A stretch of DNA of 29,348 nucleotides from Candidatus Omnitrophota bacterium (GTDB taxonomy: Bacteria > Omnitrophota > Omnitrophia > Omnitrophales > JACQLI01). A model generated the notes under the pieces. The model ran no database searches. It saw only the letters and a list, made by a program, of their open reading frames with translations, and was not told the origin of the DNA. Made by a program: the position numbers and the translations under genes. Below, piece after piece: positions 1 through 6,688 of this stretch. The stretch lies in contig JACQLI010000068.1 in the NCBI GenBank assembly GCA_016204125.1, positions 1 to 29,348 on the forward strand, in the 5' to 3' direction. The first letter of the stretch is position 1, and each line of letters begins with the position of its first letter.

Positions 1-26
1 CCTTTGAGGAGGCGATGAAGCGGTGA
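1..26 (+). CDS. 3' end of upstream gene, probably CpaF/TadA ATPase (partial)
   Basis: Only the last seven codons are present (FEEAMKR, then TGA at 24-26). The stop overlaps the GTG start of the next gene in a GTGA arrangement, so the two are translationally coupled. In Tad pilus clusters the gene just before tadB is normally the CpaF/TadA secretion ATPase. That identity is inferred from gene order, because too little protein remains to recognise. Confidence 0.5.
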
Positions 27-985
27 TTCTCCTCGTCTCCCTCTGTTTATTTTTCACTTTCTTTTCTGTGTCTTGGGCCTTCTCCCGCGCCGTACAGAGA
101 AGCCACGACGAGGTGACGGAACGTCTGATTCGACGACTCCGCGACGATCCTGAAGACAGACAGATGAGGGTTCATCTGGAAAGAGACCAACGGCTTAGCA
201 ACGTTCCTTTCCTCGATCGAATCTTAAGAAAAATCAATCCTATCAAGAATTTTCAAAGTTGGATCCGTCAATCGGGGCTTTCTCTATCTCCAGGCATCCT
301 GATTCTCATTTCACTTCTTCTCGGAATGATTTCCTTTCTTTTGTTTACCTATCCGCGCAAAGATTTTGGGTCGGCGATTATCTTTACACCCCTTTTCATG
401 GCTATTCCTTTTGGATTTGTAGCTTTGGCAAAAAATCGGAGGACCAAGAAATTTTCTGAAGATTTCCCTGACGCCATCTCAAGAATGGCAAGTTCTCTTA
501 GAGCGGGATACAGCCTCCAGATGGCTTTGGATGCTGTGATTGAAGATGGGGGGACAGGTGTTGTCGTCGATGAATTTCGAAAGGTGCGCGCAGAGATGGA
601 GCTTGGTCAGAGTTTTGAAGAGGCTTTAAAAAAGATGATCGAGAGAGTCGATACGACTGAGCTCAGGCTATTTATTTGTTCAGTGATTATCCAGAGAGAG
701 AGCGGGGGAAACTTGGCCGAGCTATTGGATAATCTGGAGTCTACCATTCGGCAGAGGTTTGAACTTCAAAGAGAGCTTCAGTCTGCTACCGCACAGGCCA
801 GGCTTTCTGGGATCGTTCTTAGTTTCCTTCCAGTTTTTGTCGGGTTCTTCGTCTACTTCATCCATCCTGACTATGTCCTTTTTCTATTTAATGATCCTGT
901 GGGAATAAGACTTTTTTGGATGTGTGTGGCGGGTCAAATCATGGGGGTATTCACAATCAAAAAGATTGTGGATATCAAGATCTAG
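23..985 (+). CDS. tadB: Tad pilus inner-membrane platform protein TadB (T2SS F domain)
   Basis: A 320-residue membrane protein of the GspF/TadB family, the inner-membrane platform on which the CpaF ATPase drives Tad (Flp) pilus assembly. Hydrophobic segments lie near residues 2-20, 91-110, 117-136, 263-285 and 295-315. The cytoplasmic T2SS F domain spans about residues 145-275 and begins with the typical FPDAISRMASSLRAGYSL stretch. The GTG start at 23 is supported by GAGGAGG at 6-12 and by the 4-nt overlap with the upstream stop. The tadC gene follows 11 nt after the stop. TadB rather than GspF is chosen because a second, shorter F-domain protein follows directly, as in tad loci. Confidence 0.9.
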   Translation: MILLVSLCLFFTFFSVSWAFSRAVQRSHDEVTERLIRRLRDDPEDRQMRVHLERDQRLSNVPFLDRILRKINPIKNFQSWIRQSGLSLSPGILILISLLLGMISFLLFTYPRKDFGSAIIFTPLFMAIPFGFVALAKNRRTKKFSEDFPDAISRMASSLRAGYSLQMALDAVIEDGGTGVVVDEFRKVRAEMELGQSFEEALKKMIERVDTTELRLFICSVIIQRESGGNLAELLDNLESTIRQRFELQRELQSATAQARLSGIVLSFLPVFVGFFVYFIHPDYVLFLFNDPVGIRLFWMCVAGQIMGVFTIKKIVDIKI

Positions 986-996
986 AGGAAAAGACA

Positions 997-1872
997 ATGG
1001 CAGCAGCTATATCGATTCTGGTTTTTTGGACGACGTTTTTCTTCACCCTCGGGACAAAGAGGTGGTGGTTTCGAAACACAACGGATGTTGTAACTGAGCG
1101 CCTGAATCACCTCTTTCAACCTCAGGCAGAACAGAGTCAGGAACTCTTAGTGAGTCCCCAGGAAGATCTGCACACCAAGCAGCTTAAAAGGACACTTCTC
1201 TTGGCTGGGATGAGAAGAAGAAGTGATCTGGAAAAGGTCGTTTATTTGAAAAAGGCCTGTCGGGCTGGCGCGATCATGTTTGTGATTTTTCTTCTCTTGG
1301 CAGGATTTCCTTTGAAACAGGTCCTTCTCGTTGGTTTTCCCGTTTTTGCCATCGCCCTGATTCTCCCAAGGTTTCTTCTCATTCGATTGATCATCAAGCG
1401 TCGTAAAGAGATCGAAAGAAATTTACCCGACGTGCTTGATCTTTTGGTTTTGTGTTTGGAGGCGGGCCTTTCTCTGGACAGTGCATTTGTTCGTGTCGCA
1501 GAGGAAGAAAGAAGGGTGTCGACTCAAACAAGCCGTGAACTTTTATTGACGAATCAGGAAATTTTAGCAGGGAAGCCGCGAGATGAGGCTTTGAGAAATT
1601 TGGCTTGGCGCTGCGGCATTCCCGATCTCAACTCCCTCGTGGGCGCGATTCTCCAATCCATGAAACTCGGGACAAGCCTTGTGAAGACACTGAGAATTCA
1701 AGCTGATGTGATCAGGAAAAAGAGGAAAGAAAGAATCCGTGCCCAAATTCTAAAGACGCCTGTTAAATTGATTTTCCCTCTCCTTCTCTTCATTTTTCCG
1801 ACTCTCCTAATCGTGATCCTTGGGCCAAGCCTTATTAATATCTTCCGACATTTTGACGCGGTAGGGGTATAG
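997..1872 (+). CDS. tadC: Tad pilus inner-membrane platform protein TadC (T2SS F domain)
   Basis: A 291-residue partner of TadB. The frame is open from 916, but the first 27 codons overlap the tadB end and do not resemble the family. The ATG at 997 follows AGAGGAAAAG and puts a hydrophobic segment (AAAISILVFWTTFFFTLG) at the N-terminus, so I chose it. Further membrane segments lie at about residues 85-130 and at the C-terminus (KLIFPLLLFIFPTLLIVILG). The F domain begins near NLPDVLDLLVLCLEAGLSLD, which is characteristic of TadC. It probably forms a TadB-TadC complex in the inner membrane. The next gene starts 4 nt after the stop. Confidence 0.88.
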   Translation: MAAAISILVFWTTFFFTLGTKRWWFRNTTDVVTERLNHLFQPQAEQSQELLVSPQEDLHTKQLKRTLLLAGMRRRSDLEKVVYLKKACRAGAIMFVIFLLLAGFPLKQVLLVGFPVFAIALILPRFLLIRLIIKRRKEIERNLPDVLDLLVLCLEAGLSLDSAFVRVAEEERRVSTQTSRELLLTNQEILAGKPRDEALRNLAWRCGIPDLNSLVGAILQSMKLGTSLVKTLRIQADVIRKKRKERIRAQILKTPVKLIFPLLLFIFPTLLIVILGPSLINIFRHFDAVGV

Positions 1873-1876
1873 CCTT

Positions 1877-2251
1877 ATGTGGGTCGTCGATCTCAACCAA
1901 CGGAAGCTCATAGCAGATAGTGTCCGTGAGGCAGGACCCATTTTTGAAAGGATGCGAGGTTTGATTGGGCATCCTAACTTAAAGTCTGGTGAAGGGTTGC
2001 TGCTTCCAAGATGCCAAGGTATTCATACCTTTGGGATGGGTTATCCCATTGACGTTGTCTACTTGGACCGAGAGGGACACGTCATCCGTCTGGCTTCTCA
2101 TCTCCTCCCTAATTCTTTTGGGCCTGTTTTGTTTCGAGCCAGGTTTGTTTTGGAGTTACCCGAGGGGACCATCGAACGGTCTCAGATCGAATTGGGAGAC
2201 CGCCTGGGATTCTTCAAGAATCAGTGGCTTGTTTCGGCAGCTTGCGGCTAA
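1877..2251 (+). CDS. DUF192 family protein
   Basis: A 124-residue protein of the DUF192 fold. It shows the family's order of conserved pieces: an RMRGLIGHP segment, a GEGLLLPRCQGIHTFGM segment (equivalent to the family's G-x-G-x-L and H/W-x-x-x-M motifs), and PIDVVYLDREGHVI. No signal peptide is evident, although many DUF192 proteins are exported. It sits 4 nt after tadC and is surely in the same operon. DUF192 genes are often found next to tad genes, so a role in pilus biogenesis is plausible, but its biochemical activity is unknown. An overlapping frame at 1989-2267 is a shadow. Confidence 0.85.
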   Translation: MWVVDLNQRKLIADSVREAGPIFERMRGLIGHPNLKSGEGLLLPRCQGIHTFGMGYPIDVVYLDREGHVIRLASHLLPNSFGPVLFRARFVLELPEGTIERSQIELGDRLGFFKNQWLVSAACG

Positions 2252-2260
2252 TTGCTGCCG
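2235..2260 (+). other. Stem-loop at the end of the tad operon
   Basis: CGGCAGC (2235-2241) and GCTGCCG (2254-2260) form a perfect 7-bp GC-rich stem with a 12-nt loop that contains the DUF192 stop codon. No T-tract follows, so it is not a standard intrinsic terminator. It may still mark the mRNA 3' end, since a new promoter begins at 2264. Confidence 0.4.
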
Positions 2261-2263
2261 TCG

Positions 2264-2293
2264 TTGACAAAGCTACGCGCCGCATGCTAATTT
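2264..2293 (+). promoter_or_regulatory. Probable sigma70 promoter for the bactofilin operon
   Basis: A consensus -35 TTGACA (2264-2269), an 18-nt spacer, and TAATTT (2288-2293) preceded by TGC, giving an extended -10. Transcription would begin near 2300, leaving a leader of about 25 nt before the ATG at 2325. The -10 hexamer itself is a poor match; the perfect -35 and the TG make up for it. Confidence 0.6.
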
Positions 2294-2309
2294 AACATCC
2301 AATCTAGAG

Positions 2310-2322
2310 AGGAGGTCCTCCT
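2310..2322 (+). promoter_or_regulatory. Strong Shine-Dalgarno inside a perfect palindrome
   Basis: AGGAGG (2310-2315), ideal in sequence and spacing for the ATG at 2325, is followed after one base by its own complement CCTCCT (2317-2322). As RNA it can fold as AGGAG-GTC-CTCCT, hiding the ribosome binding site. Two transcripts could also pair with each other here. Confidence 0.6.
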
Positions 2323-2324
2323 AC

Positions 2325-2849
2325 ATGGCCAAAAAGAAAGAGGAGCTCGAAGAAAAGGTTTTAGATGTTGACGCAAGTATGCAGGGGACAATTACCTTTA
2401 AGGACCCTGTCAATCTCAGAATCAATGGAAGTTTTGAAGGTAAACTGGACACCCGTGGCAATCTCACCATTGGGGAAAATGCCAAGATACGTGCCAATAT
2501 TCACGGTGATCGGATCGTTGTAGCTGGCAAGGTCACAGGGGATATCATTGCGACTCAAGGGCTTTCTCTCGTTCCGCCAGCGATTGTCGAAGGAAATGTG
2601 ACCGCTCCCCGCTTGAGTATTGCGGAAGGTGCTATTCTTGAAGGTCAGGTTGCGATGCTTGGGGTGAAGGAAGGGGATGCGCTTGACGTTCACCTCACGC
2701 TCAAGGATGTGGCGCATTATCTTGAGGTTGAAGCCCGTGTTGTGGAAGAATGGGCGCGTGAGAAAAAGATCCCTGCTCAACAAGAAAATGGAGAGTGGGT
2801 TTTTAAAAAATCTTCTGTCGATCGCTGGATTCAGCAAGAACGCGTTTAA
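2325..2849 (+). CDS. Bactofilin fused to a C-terminal excisionase-type HTH domain
   Basis: A 174-residue protein with two parts. Residues about 15-115 are a bactofilin beta-helix: short glycine-rich repeats such as LRINGSFEGKLDTRGNLTIG, NIHGDRIVVAGKVTGDI and IVEGNVTAPRLSIAEGAIL. Bactofilins polymerise without nucleotide and scaffold wall enzymes or chromosome-segregation proteins at the membrane. Residues about 124-172 (LTLKDVAHYLEVEARVVEEW...KKSSVDRW) match the MerR/excisionase-like helix-turn-helix (HTH_17) pattern: a helix pair, a beta-hairpin wing and a final helix. Ordinary bactofilins end soon after the beta-helix, so the fusion is unusual. The next gene carries a second domain of the same kind. 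It has its own promoter and a strong RBS. Actual DNA binding is inference. Confidence 0.85.
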   Translation: MAKKKEELEEKVLDVDASMQGTITFKDPVNLRINGSFEGKLDTRGNLTIGENAKIRANIHGDRIVVAGKVTGDIIATQGLSLVPPAIVEGNVTAPRLSIAEGAILEGQVAMLGVKEGDALDVHLTLKDVAHYLEVEARVVEEWAREKKIPAQQENGEWVFKKSSVDRWIQQERV

Positions 2850-2887
2850 AACAGGAAGGATCAGTCATTTTCTAGACTTTTAAAGCG

Positions 2888-3181
2888 ATGGAAAACTTAC
2901 TCTCGCTTGAAGAAGTCAAAAGTCTCTTTGAATCCAACGAAGAGCAAATCAATCAACTCATCCAACAAGGTAAACTGCACGTCTATAAGATTGGCGGCAC
3001 CTACCTCCGATTTCGTAAAGATGAAGTCCTTACGCTCAAACAAGAATTGTACGCAGACAAAAAGACGGGTCTTTCTGTACCTTGGTTTCTCCGCATTCGA
3101 GATTTTTGGCGGTTCAATAATTTCTACATCCTCTCTATTATTCTGATCGCCGTTCTCTTCTACTTCGTTTCCCGTTCCTAA
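2888..3181 (+). CDS. Membrane-anchored small HTH (excisionase-type) protein
   Basis: A 97-residue protein. Residues about 3-53 (LLSLEEVKSLFESNEEQINQ, then KIGGTYLRFRKDEV) resemble the HTH_17/excisionase fold, with a two-helix DNA-reader-like part and a wing. Residues about 60-76 are a basic/aromatic linker (FLRIRDFWRF). Residues about 77-94 (NNFYILSIILIAVLFYFV) are one transmembrane helix close to the C-terminus, so the HTH should face the cytoplasm as a tail-anchored protein. The same kind of domain ends the bactofilin 38 nt upstream, suggesting a shared function. AcpS follows 6 nt downstream. Function is unknown; a membrane tether for DNA or for the bactofilin is a guess. No clear RBS is seen. 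Confidence 0.7.
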   Translation: MENLLSLEEVKSLFESNEEQINQLIQQGKLHVYKIGGTYLRFRKDEVLTLKQELYADKKTGLSVPWFLRIRDFWRFNNFYILSIILIAVLFYFVSRS

Positions 3182-3187
3182 ATCCTT

Positions 3188-3568
3188 ATGCAGATTCGAC
3201 AGGGTGTTGATATCGTAAGCGTGGAGCGTCTTGAGCAAGTTGCGAAACGTCATGGTGAGCGCTTTCTCAATCGAATTTTCACGGCTGAAGAACGGTCTTA
3301 TTGTGAAACGAAGCGATACAAATACGAACATTATGCGGCCCGTTTTGCAGCCAAAGAAGCGATGATGAAAGCGATGGAAATTCGCCGCAAGGATCGTCTC
3401 CGCTTTAGAGAGATTGAAGTACGCAGAAGGGCTACGGGAAAGCCCGAGATTTCTGTATCTCCTGAAAGTTCCAAGCGTTTCGGCCTCCCTAAAGGTGCTC
3501 GAGTCGAACTTTCCATGGCTCACGAACGGGAATTTGCCGTTTCGTTTGTTGTCCTTCTCCTTCCTTAA
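3188..3568 (+). CDS. acpS: Holo-[acyl-carrier-protein] synthase
   Basis: A 126-residue phosphopantetheinyl transferase that transfers 4'-phosphopantetheine from CoA to the serine of acyl carrier protein, activating it for fatty-acid synthesis in the cytoplasm. The metal-binding residues are in place: Asp8 in GVDIVSVERL and Glu57 in ARFAAKEAMMKAM. The ATG at 3188 lies 6 nt after the stop of the HTH-membrane protein gene. Length is normal for AcpS. It appears to be co-transcribed with the bactofilin genes. Confidence 0.95.
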   Translation: MQIRQGVDIVSVERLEQVAKRHGERFLNRIFTAEERSYCETKRYKYEHYAARFAAKEAMMKAMEIRRKDRLRFREIEVRRRATGKPEISVSPESSKRFGLPKGARVELSMAHEREFAVSFVVLLLP

Positions 3569-3582
3569 AGGCTAACCACTTT

Positions 3583-4317
3583 ATGCAACGCCTTATCGTC
3601 AATGCAGATGATCTCAATTTAACTCGTGGTGTTACGCGAAGCATCCTCCAAGCTCACGACGAAGGAATTGTCACAAGCACAACCGCACTCGTCAATCTCC
3701 CCCTGGAGATCGAAACGATCAGAAAAGTCAAAAAGAGAAATAATTTGGGTGTCGGAATTCACCTCAATGTCACATTGGGGTCTCCCGTAAGTCGTTCAGC
3801 GAGAGTTCCGTCTCTTATCAAAGAGGAGGGAAAATTCAAAAGGCCTGCTGATTACCTTAAGAAGATGCCCCAGCTACGAGAGGTAGTTCACGAGTACGAA
3901 GCGCAGATTGAGCTTTTCCAGAAGCATTTTGGAAGAAAACCTGATCATTTTGATACGCATCATCACCTTCACGACCATCCGCTCTTTTTCCAGGCCGTCT
4001 CCCATCTAGCCAGCAGGTGGAAAGTTCCCGTAAGACGGTGCCAACTCGTGAAGGATCTCAAAACAACGGATTACCTTTTCGGGAATCTTTCAGCACAAGA
4101 CTATTGGCGTAAGGAATCGTTTTTATCGATCGCAGCCAACCTTCCAATCGGCACGAGCGAGATCGGCTGTCATCCTGGATTCTGTGACAGCGAACTGCGC
4201 AAAATCAGTTCCATGCAGGATGTTCGCCTAGAGGAATTTAAGCTCTTTTCTGACAGGAAGTTACGAAAAGTGCTTGCCGACTTTGGGATTGAATTGATTC
4301 GCTTCAGCGATATTTAA
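3583..4317 (+). CDS. YdjC/ChbG-type carbohydrate deacetylase
   Basis: A 244-residue member of the YdjC/ChbG family, metal-dependent deacetylases acting on N-acetylated sugars such as chitooligosaccharides; HpnK-type members act in hopanoid pathways. Expected metal and catalytic residues are visible: Asp9/Asp10 in NADDLNLTRGV, His60 in GVGIHLNVTLG, the histidine cluster at 126-130 in FDTHHHLHDHP, and CHPGF near the C-terminus. No signal peptide, so probably cytoplasmic. It starts 14 nt after acpS and is the last gene of the operon. No hopanoid or chitin genes are nearby, so the substrate is open. Confidence 0.85.
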   Translation: MQRLIVNADDLNLTRGVTRSILQAHDEGIVTSTTALVNLPLEIETIRKVKKRNNLGVGIHLNVTLGSPVSRSARVPSLIKEEGKFKRPADYLKKMPQLREVVHEYEAQIELFQKHFGRKPDHFDTHHHLHDHPLFFQAVSHLASRWKVPVRRCQLVKDLKTTDYLFGNLSAQDYWRKESFLSIAANLPIGTSEIGCHPGFCDSELRKISSMQDVRLEEFKLFSDRKLRKVLADFGIELIRFSDI

Positions 4318-4329
4318 TCTCCTAACCCC

Positions 4330-4357
4330 TTGACAGGTTAGAAGTTTCATGTATAAT
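4330..4357 (+). promoter_or_regulatory. Near-perfect sigma70 promoter for the Rrf2/ABC operon
   Basis: Both hexamers are exact consensus: TTGACA (4330-4335) and TATAAT (4352-4357), with a 16-nt spacer. Transcription should begin near 4364, about 22 nt before the Rrf2 ATG at 4386. So strong a promoter in front of a repressor-type gene suggests tight repression. Confidence 0.85.
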
Positions 4358-4381
4358 CCTATTAGTCCTATCAAATTAGTC
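4357..4381 (+). promoter_or_regulatory. Candidate Rrf2 operator (repeats at the transcription start)
   Basis: Direct repeats cover the predicted start point: ATTAGTC at 4361-4367 and again at 4375-4381, and TCCTAT at 4357-4362 and 4366-4371. Repressors of this type often bind at or just after their own promoter, so autoregulation is likely. I cannot match the site confidently to a published Rrf2 or CymR consensus. Confidence 0.4.
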
Positions 4382-4385
4382 AGAT

Positions 4386-4841
4386 ATGAAACTAACGAAA
4401 AGAGGGGAATACGGATTAAGGGCACTTTTGGCGCTGGCTATGGTGCATGGCCAACGGACTCTCAGCCTGCGTGAAATCTCAAGCAAGGAAAATCTTCCGA
4501 CGAAGTTCCTCGAACAAATCATGATGGTTCTCAAAAGAAGCAATCTCGTAGAAAGTGTAAAGGGGAAGCACGGTGGTTATTCTCTTTCACGTTCTCCCGA
4601 GAAGATTACGGTTGGGGAAGTTATTCGGGCAGTAGACGGGCCTCTTGCCCCGATTGCGAATGCCCGCGAGATTCAGAAACAGATCCAGAAGGTTGATCGC
4701 CATGCTGGTCTTTATGTCATCCTTCTTGATGTAAGGAATGCCATTTCCGAAATCCTCGACCACAAAAGCTTGGCCGACATCTGTAACCAGTCCCTAGAGA
4801 TCGCAAGGTCAAAAGGAACTGAACAGATGTATTACATATAA
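4386..4841 (+). CDS. Rrf2-family transcriptional regulator (CymR-like, no Fe-S cysteines)
   Basis: A 151-residue regulator. The N-terminus (MKLTKRGEYGLRALLALA) and the winged-HTH segment with VESVKGKHGGYSLSRSPEKITVGEVIRAVDGPLAPI are classic Rrf2. Iron-sulfur members such as IscR and NsrR carry three closely spaced cysteines after this point. Here the region reads ANAREIQKQIQKVDRHAGLY with none, and the only cysteine is in LADICNQ near the end. This resembles CymR, the sulfur-metabolism regulator that lacks a cluster and responds through a protein partner. It lies 14 nt before an SsuA-like gene, so it probably regulates that importer in response to sulfur status. The effector is inferred. Confidence 0.87.
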   Translation: MKLTKRGEYGLRALLALAMVHGQRTLSLREISSKENLPTKFLEQIMMVLKRSNLVESVKGKHGGYSLSRSPEKITVGEVIRAVDGPLAPIANAREIQKQIQKVDRHAGLYVILLDVRNAISEILDHKSLADICNQSLEIARSKGTEQMYYI

Positions 4842-4855
4842 AAGGAGATAATCCA

Positions 4856-5848
4856 ATGTTTAAACAGGCTAGGTTGATATTACTGGTTGGGGTTGTTTGG
4901 TTAGGATTGGGAGAGGGTTTATTTGCTGAATCTACGGAAATTAGGGTAGGGCATTTTCCAAATGTGACTCACGCTCCTGCTCTGATTGCTCAAGCGAAGA
5001 AGCATTTTGAGAATAGTTTCGGAAAAGAGGCGAAGATAGCTTGGAAGATTTTCAATGCGGGACCCGAGGCAATCGAGGCGCTTTTTGCTGGAGCAATCGA
5101 TATTCTTTATGTCGGACCCAATCCCGCAGTAAATGGGTATGTTCGTTCGAAGGGAGAGGCATTGAGGATTGTGGCGGGAGCTGCTAGTGGAGGAAGCGCT
5201 TTTGTAGTGAGGCAGGATTCACGGATTGAGCGTTTTGAAGATATTCAGGGCAAGCGGGTGGCGAGTCCTCAGAAGGGAAATACCCAGGATGTAGCTCTTC
5301 TTCATCTTATGCGCGAAAAGGGTTTATTTCCTCGAACAAAAGGAGGGGATGTCGAGATTTTTAATATCGCAGGCGGCGATCAAATCACAGCCTTCGTCAG
5401 AAAACAGGTCGACGCCATTTGGACTGTAGAGCCCTGGGTTTCAAGACTTGTTTCTGAAGCCAATGGAAAAATTCTTTTTGAAGAGAACGAACTGTGGCCC
5501 GAAGGTAAGTATGCTACAACAGTCCTCGTTGTACGGAAAAAATTTATGGATGAACATAAAGACTTGGTTGTGAAATGGGTGAAAGGCCACAAAGAGATTA
5601 CCGATTGGATCAATCAAAATTACACAGAGGCTAAAAGAATTTTTAATGAGGAATTGAGTCGGGAAACAGGAAAAGCACTTCCTCCGACTTATCTCGAACA
5701 TTCCTTTAGCCGAATCACCTTTACATACGATCCGATGGAGTCATCGGTTCTTGAATCAGCCAAAAGGGCGTCAGAAATCGGGTATCTGGGCCGAAACAGA
5801 ATCGCTCTCTCAGGTCTCTATGACCTTTCCTTTTTGGAGGAGAATTAA
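4856..5848 (+). CDS. ABC transporter substrate-binding protein, SsuA/NMT1-like
   Basis: A 330-residue periplasmic binding protein of the sulfonate/nitrate/taurine type. Residues 1-24 are a signal peptide with a likely cut after LFA; there is no lipobox cysteine. The mature protein opens with TEIRVGHFPNVTHAPALIA and contains the family pieces AIDILYVGPNPAVNGY, KRVASPQKGNTQDVALLHLM and VDAIWTVEPWVSRLV. The ATG follows AAAGGAGATAA, a strong RBS. The ATPase gene begins on the base right after the stop. It delivers its ligand to the permease at 6621. Aliphatic sulfonate or a related small sulfur compound is the best guess; no desulfonating monooxygenase gene is nearby, so the substrate is unproven. 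Confidence 0.88.
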   Translation: MFKQARLILLVGVVWLGLGEGLFAESTEIRVGHFPNVTHAPALIAQAKKHFENSFGKEAKIAWKIFNAGPEAIEALFAGAIDILYVGPNPAVNGYVRSKGEALRIVAGAASGGSAFVVRQDSRIERFEDIQGKRVASPQKGNTQDVALLHLMREKGLFPRTKGGDVEIFNIAGGDQITAFVRKQVDAIWTVEPWVSRLVSEANGKILFEENELWPEGKYATTVLVVRKKFMDEHKDLVVKWVKGHKEITDWINQNYTEAKRIFNEELSRETGKALPPTYLEHSFSRITFTYDPMESSVLESAKRASEIGYLGRNRIALSGLYDLSFLEEN

Positions 5849-6688
5849 ATGCGTCTTTCCATTCAGGGGGTAACAAAGGAGTTTGAAACGCGTGACGGAA
5901 AGATTCTTGCCCTCGACGAAACTTCCCTTGAGATTAAATCTGGAGAATTCGTTTGTTTCGTAGGTCCTTCTGGTTGCGGTAAAACAACTCTGCTTAACCT
6001 TGTTGCAGGACTTGAGACGCCTACCCGCGGAACTATTCTAGCCAATGAGAACGCAGTAACAGGTCCTGGTCATGATCGGGTCGTTATTTTTCAGGAGGCA
6101 GCACTTTTCCCGTGGCTTAACGTAATCCAGAACGTGGAGTTTGGTCTCATGAAACGTATGGAGTCAAAAAAGAGACATGAAATTGCAAGGGCCTTTCTCA
6201 ATCTGGTTCACCTCACGCGATTTGAAAAAAGTTATATCCATGAACTTTCGGGAGGGATGAAAAGTAGAGTTGCCCTTGCCCGTGCCCTCGCCCTCAACCC
6301 TTCGGTTCTCTTAATGGATGAACCTTTTGCTGCGCTTGATGCCCAAACGCGGGGGATACTCCACGAAGAGCTTCAAGATATTTTTCTTAAGACCAAACAA
6401 ACAGTTTTATTTGTTACCCATAACGCCCGCGAAGCTGTCCGTCTGGCTGATCGAGTACTGGTTTTTACAGCTCGACCTGGCAAAATTAAAGCCGAAATCC
6501 GAATAGAAAAATCTCGCCCCAGGGATTTGATCGATCCTGACTGGCCGATCGCGTACATAAAAAAAATCGAAGTTCTTCTCAGAGAAGAAATCGAAAAGGT
6601 GCTTAAAGAAGAGGTGGATCGTGAGTGGAGTCTTAAGAAAACTGATCTTCTACGTCCTGCTGGTATTGATCTGGGAAGCGGTATTTAG
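5849..6688 (+). CDS. ABC transporter ATP-binding protein, SsuB-like
   Basis: A 279-residue importer ATPase. All nucleotide-binding motifs are intact: Walker A GPSGCGKTT (39-47), Q-loop Gln82 in VVIFQEAALFPW, signature LSGGM (133-137), Walker B LLMDEPFAALDAQTR with Asp157 and Glu158, and switch His191 in FVTHNAREA. The pairing of FPWLNV after the Q-loop with MDEPFAALDAQTR is typical of SsuB/TauB/NrtD. The ATG adjoins the stop of the binding-protein gene. The last 22 codons overlap the permease start in another frame, so the C-terminal tail looks like an extension rather than conserved sequence. Confidence 0.93.
   Translation: MRLSIQGVTKEFETRDGKILALDETSLEIKSGEFVCFVGPSGCGKTTLLNLVAGLETPTRGTILANENAVTGPGHDRVVIFQEAALFPWLNVIQNVEFGLMKRMESKKRHEIARAFLNLVHLTRFEKSYIHELSGGMKSRVALARALALNPSVLLMDEPFAALDAQTRGILHEELQDIFLKTKQTVLFVTHNAREAVRLADRVLVFTARPGKIKAEIRIEKSRPRDLIDPDWPIAYIKKIEVLLREEIEKVLKEEVDREWSLKKTDLLRPAGIDLGSGI

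Noticed and set aside
916..996. Upstream extension of tadC from 916
   Set aside because: It lies inside tadB, has no RBS and reads as non-family sequence; the ATG at 997 has a good RBS and a natural N-terminus.
2897..3523. 208-residue open frame on the minus strand
   Set aside because: It is antisense to the HTH-membrane protein and acpS genes, both better supported; the composition is shadow-like and no family is recognised.
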